Source of the DNA: Parastagonospora avenae f. sp. tritici 18332-5
Lineage: Eukaryota > Ascomycota > Dothideomycetes > Pleosporales > Phaeosphaeriaceae
Direction of reading: 5' to 3'
Assembly (NCBI GenBank): GCA_022559985.1
Contig: JAFJTR010000009.1
Coordinates: 372,001-436,000 of the forward strand
DNA length: 64,000 bases
Numbering within the stretch: position 1 is the stretch's first letter; each line of letters starts with the position of its first letter. The position numbers and the translations under genes are program-made. The notes beneath the pieces are model-generated. The model was not told the origin of the DNA, did no database searches, and saw nothing but the letters and a program-made list of their open reading frames with translations. Shown here piece after piece: positions 55,395-64,000 of the stretch.

Positions 55395-57313
55395 AAGAGT
55401 TGATTGTGAGGTGTCCAGATGGAGTTGATCCTGACTTCCCTCCCATTCAGAAGGATCCTGACTGATAATTTGGTCAGCGTGTTCCAGACATCAGCCCAAA
55501 CTCAATGGGACCAGCTAATAAGGACTTGGCCAAGGCGCTCCACAACTCTTGGTACCATGCTCGCTAATTGGTGGAACGCTATCGCAGCGTGCGACATCGA
55601 CTCGTGTAAATCGAAACGTACTGCAAGGCTTCGAGCGTCTCAGTAGACTAACCTCCCACAAAAGCTGGCCTTCTTGCCGAATTTCTCGCTTGGAGGTTTG
55701 TCGAACTTCATCAATTGCCCATCGACCAAAAGTATGCCCAATGGATCGTACGCTGATCCTGCAAGTGACTAAGACCTAGGCCCTCGGTGGTTCTGGGGGT
55801 ACTTTGCCGATCTTTGCCCGAAGAAGAATATCTCCTCAAGATCACCGTCCGATGACTTGGCACGTTCGGATCGCGTGCTGGAGTTGCAATTCTTCGTGTT
55901 GTGCGAGTAATGGCCTGGTCGGTGATGGTGGCGGCAGTTGGCAAGACGAAGTTGCGCGTCGTATTCGAAGTCGTACAGAGATGGAAACCGACATGAAATA
56001 GCGTGGGCCGTTGTGCCCACCTCAACGAACACCGCGCATCCCCGCTGGAATGCGAAGACAGTATCGCCGAGAACAGTAGGCGTCGCGGAGAAATCCGCTA
56101 TCCATAGACGGCACTGCTGCGTCTGGTTCGAACAAAGAGAATCGTGCATACCTTTGAAAGCCTGCCGATTGTATCACGGCTTCAGATGCTCGACGCATAA
56201 TGCGAGCGTTTGAATCACCCTGTGGTAATCCTTCCAGCGCGTCCGGCAGACTACCACTGCCATACCAATAATTGTGTCCTGGTGAAGATCAGTGGTAGAT
56301 CAGTACGCAGTCGACTTTTGTGGCGTACCTGGAGACGAGTGTGTGGAGTGTGAAGGCATGTGTGCGAGCATTCTCCAATGTACCACCGGGCGAAGAAGCT
56401 ATATGAAAATTGGGTGGCGGACGCGTGGGATATGTTTCGCGAGAAACATTTGGACGATCTGCCATGCAGTTCGGGGAATTACCCTGTATATCGCCTACAT
56501 GAGGAACGAATATAGGAAACCGTTAGTGTTCAACCAGCACTAAGACGGCACTGCTGACAAGCCTTTGAGGCTGGGACGGGTTTCATAGTCGTCGCCATCT
56601 AAACACCAAGATCTGTCGAATGCAGGTTAACTAATGAATTAGCGCACCAAACCCAACGGACAGCGGGGAAGTCGGCTTAGTGGACGGCACTGCGGACTAG
56701 ACCGGAACGGCCACAGTCCATCTAGAAATCACCATCCGACTGAAAGCAAATTCTGACAATGCTGGATCATGGCATACCCTTACTTTTGCTTCCCACGGAT
56801 TTTCGACAGCAGACATATCCAGTGGTCATGTGGATCAGCGCGCGGTCGGCTTATCGAAAGGGTAAGGGTGCTCTACCTACGCAGTTTCCTTGCAAGCTTG
56901 TTCATTCGCGCTTGACCACGGGTCTCATGTCATCTTGTGCAGTGACGCACCTTTGCTGACTTTCAAGTCATTGCGTGCACTATACCTGAAGATCAGAGAG
57001 GCCGAGACCTTGAGATTGTTGGCATACCTTGCTCACGTCTGGACGACCGGCAGTCGAATGATGCGCATGTCGCACGCAAAAGCGGAAGGACGATGGCGTC
57101 GATTCGGTCCGATCGACGAGGCTCAGCACGCTGGTCGCACCATCGCGTTGCAGCGACTTCCCACCCTATTCCAGCGGCGGCGTTCAAGACACAACGATGT
57201 GTGAGCTACATGACGTAGCTGTCGGCTGCATTCACTTTATTTGAACGACCCAAAAGCCTTGATTTGATACTAGAACGGCCAAGACGATTGTGTCATTCCA
57301 CAAGCCATGAGGT
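55395..57313. other. Gene-poor stretch
   Basis: About 1.9 kb. Minus-strand frames at 55711-56149 have protein-like patches (RLWIADFSATPTVLGDTVFA) without a recognised family. Likely decayed DNA. Confidence 0.4.
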
Positions 57314-57720
57314 CTAGACACATGCGCCAACAGGTCCTCCCGTGCGCGCATCAGGGTCGCTCCAAGCTTCGAGAACCATTTCGATCTCACTTCGCGTCAG
57401 GGACCATCCGAAATCCTGCTCGACATCGGCAATCTTCAGACTGGGCAGACTGACGGGTGACGCCACATGGATCATTGGAGCGCCCTGTCCATGTTCAAGA
57501 GTCTGAAGTTCTCATCAATAACAACGGCAAAGGTGTACGGGTGGGTCTTCAATGAGCTTCTTCCGCAAGCGAGGCTACACGCGAATATATGGCCCCGCTA
57601 TTCCAGCGATCCATTTGGTTTTCGGTTGAAAGAGCCTCGGCGCCGGAGGCTATGTTCCGAGAGTCGGCTTATGTGGAAAGACGACGATGTTTGCTTCAAT
57701 AATGTCTGTGTGAACTAAGC
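57314..57720 (-). pseudogene. Degenerate gene fragment
   Basis: Minus-strand reading gives SFHISRLSEHSLRRRGSFNR, a TAG at 57598-57600, then RGHIFACSLACGRSSLKTHP and YTFAVVIDENFRLLNMDRA. A one-base frame change at about 57480 leads into APMIHVASPVSLPSLKIADV, FGWSLTRSEIEMVLEAWSDP and RTGGPVGACV, ending at TAG 57314-57316. The composition is clearly coding. The internal TAG is one C-to-T step from CAG. No start is visible and the family is not recognised. Confidence 0.6.
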
Positions 57721-60369
57721 ATTCTCTCGCGGCAGCTATCTGAAAGCAAATCTGGCATGGGCACATCCCGAGTCTTGCTAAACCGCAAGCAGTATGCGGA
57801 TCCCAATAGTCCTGTATAGAGCAGAATATGGACTAGGATTCCACACAGCTCTGTCCAGGTGAGAACGCCTCCAGCAGCGCTTCCAGCTACATTCAAGAAC
57901 GTCAGTCGTCTGATTGGCAGATAGCCTGTTACGTTGCAGCGGGCCAGATTCACCGAACATCCTGCCGCAGCTAATCTACTACCCCCAGTCAACAACACGG
58001 ACTAGAGGCTTCATCAAGTGCGAGAAACCAGTATTTGTCCTGGTTGAGCAAGGGTGGAGATTCTAGCAAGCCTGTCATCCAAGCGTCTATCAAAGTCACT
58101 TGAGGAATGGCAGGAATCTAGCGAGAGATTGAAGCCCAAGAGAAAGTATTAGAGCGGTGTTGGGCAGAACATTCGAAGCTATCGCCATGGATATGGCGTT
58201 TGGGCTTCATCACTGCCCGGGCGGGAAAAGACACCGGCGGTAAGCTCACACCGCAGATCTTATTTGTCTAGCATGCTCCGCGACGGCCAGGCACAAAACG
58301 CTTTCCCGGTACGGCTCAGAGGCCGCTAGGCCATTCACAGCGATCATTGCGGACGCTCAGTAACTACTAACGAGGCTTGCTTTCTCTCCTGAGTGTTACT
58401 GAACCTTCTTTCAAGCCACAGTGGCAGCCACAGATGTCTGCAGGTATAGTCACGTTGCGCCGATCCGAGATATACTGATTGAGGGGTTGGCCTCATATCC
58501 GTTTCCAAGAGTCTCTTCCTGGGAACCTGGCCTATCACAGGGACTGGACCTCTGCCAGAGTACCCTGATTCGTCAAAGATGTAGACGCCGATCACACAAA
58601 TTTTGAGGGTCTCGCCTTTACGACGGTGTGGTCTCGGATACTTGCGATTGCATCTGGGCGATGCGGAGGTACGAGCCGGTCTGCTACTCATTGGTCGCAT
58701 ATGTGTTACCTACAACCCCTTGCCTAGCTGGTTAGCAGTGTGTCACTGGGTACGACGCATCGGCTAACGCCCATCACTGGTGGCATTCCAAGCGGGGATA
58801 CTCTCTCTTCCGCTTGCACAACGCGTGCTAGAGTATGGCATGAAGAGAGTTTAACAGTGCAGGATCTTTGCACTGCATCTGGGCCCACAAGGACGTTCAT
58901 TGCATTTAGTGCAACCCAAGATCGACCATGGTGTGGATGTGAAATGCCGTAATACGATTCAACTTTGTCATTCTCACATGTGAAGATAGGTTCCAAGGCT
59001 TTATTGGCTATTCGTCAAAAAGATTGCGTTCAATATTTTTTGGACATGGTGCGATTCATGATCTGTGTGCCGGAGAGCTCCGTGTTAGATGCCTTTGGCT
59101 TCAGTCACATTCCTCGGCGCGACTCATTGAGACTTCTCTGTCGTCACTCAACTTGTTTGAAAGCAGATACCGAGCTCGTGGATAATAGTGTTTGGAATCG
59201 GCCACCACTACTGCACGCCTCCAGCCATGGTCAGTGCTTGCTACAGTAGCGAATGTATGCCTGGTCAGAAACTTATGCAACAAGCCTCACGCCGTAGTAT
59301 GGCACCACTCATCACAGGCTCTGCGGGAGCTGGGATCGTAGTGCATTAGCACGCTAGATCGGCAAACTCTCTTGAGCATCTCCTCGGCCAGATGCAGGTC
59401 GTGTGCACGGTCTTCATATGGACCCCTCGTACGGAAGTTTTCTCCTACATGGTGTCTATCATTTGAATACGAACTAAATACCTACTTATAGTCTGCCCGA
59501 TGAATGTCGGGCATTTTCCGCTGAATTAACGTGCCGAAATTTGGTCGACTAATGTCAGACGCTCTCGGAAGGGTCCATCTTGAGCGACAACTGCTTCTCA
59601 ACATTGAAACTTAATCGGGTTCATATAACCGGTGCTCACAACTGCCACAATGATGACTCATGCTGACTGAGATGAGGAGCATTCCTCCGCTGGTCATAAT
59701 CAAAGTCGTCGCGCCCAACATCCCTGTCGCATGTTTACAGACGTGCAAAGCATGTATGCGACTCTCCTCAAATCCTCGTACATCAAATGTCGCACCCCCT
59801 GGGCTCTCAGAAAAAGAAACTCTGTTCTCCTACATCGAGGCCATGTTCGCACTTGCTCAATTCAGGCAAGATATGGTGCGTACCTAGTGCCCACAGGCGG
59901 CAAGTCCACGGTATACCAATCACAGGCTTGCCTTGCCTGATCTACAAGCAAGCATGAACGTTGCCCAAAACACATGTCACGGGCATCTTGTCCGCGGGTT
60001 CAGTATGGGAGTACGTGTGTGAGGGTGAACGAGTTGGCCACGTGATCTGACTGACTAAGGGCTTGGCACAACGCTCTGACCTCATCGTTTTCGCGCTTTC
60101 CCCACTAACTCCGCGATTCCATCGCGACACCGACTTTGTCGCGCAACTCTTGCTCTTTACGAGTCGTTGCCAATCGCACTGCGATCGCGCATCGCACCTG
60201 TCTATCTCTCTCTGCGTGCTCCCCTGCCTACACAAACCAGTCGGTTGAGCGCTCCAGCTCTTGGGACACAGTCAGTGACAGAGACACTTAATCGCACCCA
60301 CAACAAGAAGCACGCTGACGCCCAGAATTCAATTGCTGGACTTGTAGAAGCCACGGGAAAGTATTTGAC
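57721..60369. other. Gene-poor stretch
   Basis: About 2.6 kb. The minus strand at 58344-58996 has patches that look like decayed protein (VIGVYIFDESGYSGRGPVPV, CENDKVESYYGISHPHHGRS). The last 300 bases are the promoter and leader of the kinase gene. Nothing firm. Confidence 0.4.
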
Positions 60370-62984
60370 ATGACGACTTCACGCGCCAGCGCCGCCTCGG
60401 ACGGCGAGGCCTTCGATGCGCAGCACAAGGCAAACAGGCTCAACCAACTCAACGATTCCGAGGTTAACGGCTCAAACAGGGTCTTCGGCCTGGATGGAGT
60501 CTCGGATAATGATGGTAGCGTATTCCACTACAAAAAGTCACGGCCAGAACGGTCGCTCACGAGCTCAGGCTACACGTACCGCCCTCTAAGTCGTTCGCCC
60601 TCACCCTATCGTCGGAAGGACTCACGTTCACCTTCGCCTTACCGCAGCAAACGTGTCGCCGACCGCTCCCGCTCACCTTCGCCATACCGCAACAAACGTA
60701 CCATCGACCGCTCCCGCTCGCCTTCACCCTTCCGACACGGTCGTGAGAGCGGTGACTCGCGCTCCTACACCAAGCGCAAGGGTTCCCCACCACGTGGGCG
60801 TTCAGAGAAGCGACCTCACACTGATCGCAGCCGAGGCAATGATTTCCGCCAGAATGACGGCCGCCGTGCACCTCTGTCTGGCGACTCCAGTGGGCGCAGA
60901 GAGGTGCCAGAGCGCCCCCAAGCTAAGCCGATATCGTATGCTGAGTTAGAGAACCCGAATGCAGTGCCAGATTTCCGCGATGGCATGCCCGCGAATGGTC
61001 GTTCTCAGGACTTGAGTAACGGAAATCACCAGCGCAACAGCCACCAAGCCCGTTCGCGACGACATGATCAGGCTACTGCTGGCGGCTCGCAAGGCGCAGC
61101 CAAGCAGTCAAGCGAGCAACAGGATGTCGAAATGTAAGGCAGCGAAATTTCACCTCCTTCGATGTTACTAATCTTACGATAGGAAATCCGCCGTCGACGA
61201 AACCGACTACACTCTCGCACCTGTAGAGGAGAAGGTTCCGACAGAAGAATCGCGCGAAGAAAAGCGCCGCCGATGGGCAGCTAAGCGCGCTGAGATGCAG
61301 GCGAAAACAGGCCAGGACCTCCTACACCAGGCGGTGATCACAAATGCTTCAGAAGCTACTACGCCGAACGCGGCCTCGCCGTCACTCCATGCGGATACGT
61401 CCATGTCTCCATATGCTTCACCGCGCAACGGCGATTTCGATTCTGCGCCCGCCTCCCCAGACGTCATGATAATCGACAAACAGGCCGGTGCCAGCGAAGC
61501 AAACAGTCCTGCTGCAGCCAGCCCATCGGCAGCCGACTATGATCCTATGCAGGACATGCTGGATGATCAAGATCGGGCGGCCAAAAAGAACCAGACTTCC
61601 GAAGTCTCATCTGGAGCGTATCACGAGACTGATTCAAAGGTACTTTCAACTCTACCCATGGAAAAATCAGTCCCAGTGAAGAAGCAGAAGAAGGAACTAG
61701 ACATGTTTGCATCAGACGATGAAGACGATGACGATGCAGAAGCCATGGTCGAAGAAAGTGCCGATTTGAAAGGAACAGTACTGGATGAGAAGTTACTCGA
61801 TAACTGGGACGATCCGGAGGGATACTACAAGCTCATTAGCAACGAGCTGGTCAACAACGGGCGTTACCGCATGATCCGCACCCTAGGCCGCGGCGTCTTC
61901 GCGAATGTTGCGCAAGCCGAAGATAGGAATGCTGAGACCGACAATCCTAGCCACAAGGTGGTCGCCATCAAGATGATCCGTAGGAACGAATTGATGAGGA
62001 AAGCTAGTCAAAAGGAGATGGACTTCCTGCGAAAGGTCAACCAGGAGGACCCGCAGGACAAGAAGCACATCATCCGACTTCTAGGCTCGTTCGATCACAA
62101 GGGCCACTTGTGCATTGTCTTCGAGCACATGTCCAAGAACCTTCGAGATCTGCTCAAGGAAGAAACCAACGGCCACGGCCTCACCTTGCCAGCTGTGCGC
62201 ATATATGCCAAACAAATGTTCTACGGATTGCAGCACCTGCAGAATTGCCAGGTCATCCATCTCGATCTCAAACCTGACAACGTCTTGGTGTCGGAAGACA
62301 AGAAGACCATCAAGCTCGCAGATTTCGGTACAGCTGTCGATAAGCGCGACATCATCGAGCGCACCGAATATCTTGTTAGTCGCTTTTACCGTGCACCAGA
62401 GATCATCTTGGGTATGGACATCAGCTACCCGGTCGACATGTGGGCTGTTGGCTGTACAGTCTACGAGCTATGGACAGGCAAGATCCTCTTCACAGGAAGG
62501 TCGAACAATCAAATGGTCAAGGCCTTCATGGATTGTCTAGGCTGGCCTAGCGAGAAGCTTCTGCGTAAGGGACTTGTGAACAACATCCTCGCGCACTTCG
62601 AGTTTGGATCATCGTCTCTCAAGTTCATCAGCCGTGAGGTTGATCAGCAGAACAATGTATGTATAGTGCCGTCTTTTGCGCTTTGGCTAATTTCTGCAGA
62701 TCGCTGTTCGCAAGATTGAGCAACAAAAAAAGATCAACCGTGACCTGAAGACCCGGGTGCATGATGCCGCTCGAAACATCGCATCAGGTGGCCCGACCGC
62801 CGCGGAACTGAATGATCTGGCTGATCTGCTTAGTGCTTGTCTCCACATGAACGTCGAGAAGCGTCTGACGCCTAAAGAAGCCATCAACCACAAGGTCTTC
62901 AGTACGAACAAGCCTCTTCTTCCGAAGTCTGCGGCTGTGAAGCCGCCCATGATGAAGCGAGGAACGCCCGGCATCAGACGGTAA
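60370..62984 (+). CDS. prp4: Prp4-type splicing kinase
   Basis: Exons 60370-61133, 61183-62656 and 62700-62984 join in phase to 841 codons. The N-terminal third is Arg/Ser rich with repeated RSRSPSPYR-type units (residues 70-130). The kinase domain starts near residue 495: GRGVFANVAQAED (glycine loop), VVAIKMIRR (Lys near 517), HLDLKPDN (near 613), LADFGTAVD (near 634), activation loop YLVSRFYRAPEIILG, and PVDMWAVGCTVYELWTGKIL. RS head plus SRFYRAPE is the Prp4 signature; Prp4 phosphorylates spliceosomal proteins before activation, in the nucleus. The catalytic HRD is HLD here. An acidic stretch (DMFASDDEDDDDAEAM) precedes the kinase domain. Confidence 0.95.
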
Positions 62985-63498
62985 GCCAGCGCGCTGGAAC
63001 TCCTTGCGTTGCTTTGCGCGGGTTGAATTGATTGCTAGTCACTCTCAAGTCCCCTGTGTTTTCATTTCTCACTTCCCCTCCCTTCCCCCAGTTTTGCTTA
63101 TCCAGTATGGTCGACAACGTCTGATTACTGTCCCTTCTCTGGTATGGTATCGAGCGTTGGATAGGGTTGTTCAACAACCTCTTCCGATGTGGCAGTCGAC
63201 CTCTACTGCACTGAAGCCAACAAGGGTCTTCGTTTTCGAAGCGCAGGATGGGCATTTGAACCTAGGGCGGCGTTCAAGTTCATGTGTGGCTCAGCCGGCC
63301 CAATTTTCTTTGGCTGGAGTATCTGATCAGGCGCAAAGGAGACAAGGGCTATCCACCGATAGCGAGGATATGGGAACAAAAGTACAAGGACATGCTTATA
63401 TGTGTACATATACATGACTTTCTGTGTGGCTACATTGTCCACCTTAAAAAGTCAATACATGCCACCACTTTACACACATTTGTCCTTTGCACACTCGG
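62985..63498. other. Convergent intergenic region
   Basis: 3' flanks of the kinase gene and the DUF3445 gene. No gene or specific terminator recognised. Confidence 0.5.
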
Positions 63499-64000
63499 TC
63501 ATGCATCGATCTCACCACGCAAGAACGCCTTGACCTTTTCGCCCCACACGACTTGTTTTTTGTAGATCCGGATGTCAGGCGCACTCCCCCTAGCCAACCC
63601 ATCAATCGCCTCCGCCAGTACCTCGCCACTCCCCTCATCCCGTAACTCCTGAACCGGGTACTGATACGTCTTCTATTGACACATGATTAGCCGCAGCCCA
63701 ACCCAGCCCTCTCAAACCTTGCTCCATGAAACTTACAAACGCAAACACGAGCCCGCGCGTCTGTGGTAAGCGATGCAACGTCTGTCTCTCGCACCTAAGC
63801 ACTGTTGTCTTCAAATCGATGTCTTCTTGTGCGTTGACAGAGGCGGAGGTGGAGTCGAGATCCGCTTCACTCATATGATTCCCCGCTCGACAAAACAATT
63901 CGCCATTAGTCGAAATGCTCCAATTCGCCCTCTTGACGACTTTCCCCAGCGGCAGGGACGCGAAGAAGCGATCCATGCTCTTCTCCAATCTGCGCAACAT
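63499..64000 (-). CDS. DUF3445 (heme-dependent N-demethylase-like) protein, C-terminal part
   Basis: Exons 63737-64000 (open at the window end) and 63499-63672; the 64-nt intron is GTAAGT...CTATTG ACAC side ending TAG/AAG, and phase is kept. The visible 145 residues carry the family pattern: SMDRFFASLPLGKVVKRANW, RCERQTLHRLPQTRGLVFAF, TYQYPVQEL. DUF3445 proteins are heme-dependent oxidative N-demethylases of about 300-400 residues, so more than half lies beyond the window. The Met at 64000 is probably internal. Substrate unknown. Confidence 0.85.

Noticed and set aside
58720..58790. GCTGGTTAGC-like segment suggesting a tRNA D-arm
   Set aside because: No acceptor stem pairing or T-loop (GTTCRANNC) at the proper distance.
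1..64000. CRISPR array, bacterial operon or phage-like structure
   Set aside because: No regularly spaced repeats; genes have spliceosomal introns and fungal domains, so the DNA is eukaryotic nuclear.

Overview
The window is nuclear DNA of a filamentous ascomycete. Genes carry short spliceosomal introns (mostly 42-56 nt, GT-AG, CTGAC/CTAAC branch sites). There are four fungal Zn2Cys6-type regulators, and several families are restricted to fungi (DUF3112, Rds1-type ferritin-like protein, QutR/QutA). Gene content and the RIP-like decay of non-genic DNA suggest a Dothideomycete, probably Pleosporales; the lineage is an inference.

Layout: 0-1.2 kb, C-terminus of a Zn2Cys6 regulator. 4-5.4 kb, seven-TM protein. 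5.6-6.9 kb, a 191-bp MITE next to a degenerate gene with many stops. 7-14 kb, small Cys-rich protein, rhamnogalacturonan acetylesterase, short-chain dehydrogenase, Zn2Cys6 regulator and UPF0303 protein. 14.4-21 kb, Rds1-like ferritin protein, TRM1 tRNA methyltransferase and a conserved membrane-associated protein. 21-25.8 kb, an accessory island with two coiled-coil genes, a CCCH-finger gene, duplicated blocks and broken genes. 26-28.3 kb, a P450 with three single-base lesions and a second MITE copy. 28.4-37 kb, DUF3112 protein and three conserved fungal proteins. 37.4-42.8 kb, the divergent quinate regulators qutR and qutA; the qutR frame holds an in-frame TAA. 42.8-45.8 kb, decayed DNA. 45.9-51.7 kb, GPI-type fasciclin protein and an F-box protein. 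53.8-55.4 kb, a DUF3425-type Zn2Cys6 regulator containing a probable GC-AG intron. 55.4-60.3 kb, gene-poor decayed DNA. 60.4-63 kb, Prp4 splicing kinase. The right edge holds the C-terminus of a DUF3445 protein.

Most genes are independent housekeeping or accessory loci. The one clear functional pair is qutR/qutA (repressor and activator of quinate catabolism); no quinate enzyme genes are present here. I saw no secondary-metabolite backbone gene, CRISPR, rRNA or tRNA. The window alternates compact conserved blocks with gene-poor stretches in which open frames are interrupted by stops one C-to-T step from a sense codon, as expected from repeat-induced point mutation or simple decay. Exon coordinates given below were checked for reading-phase consistency by hand.
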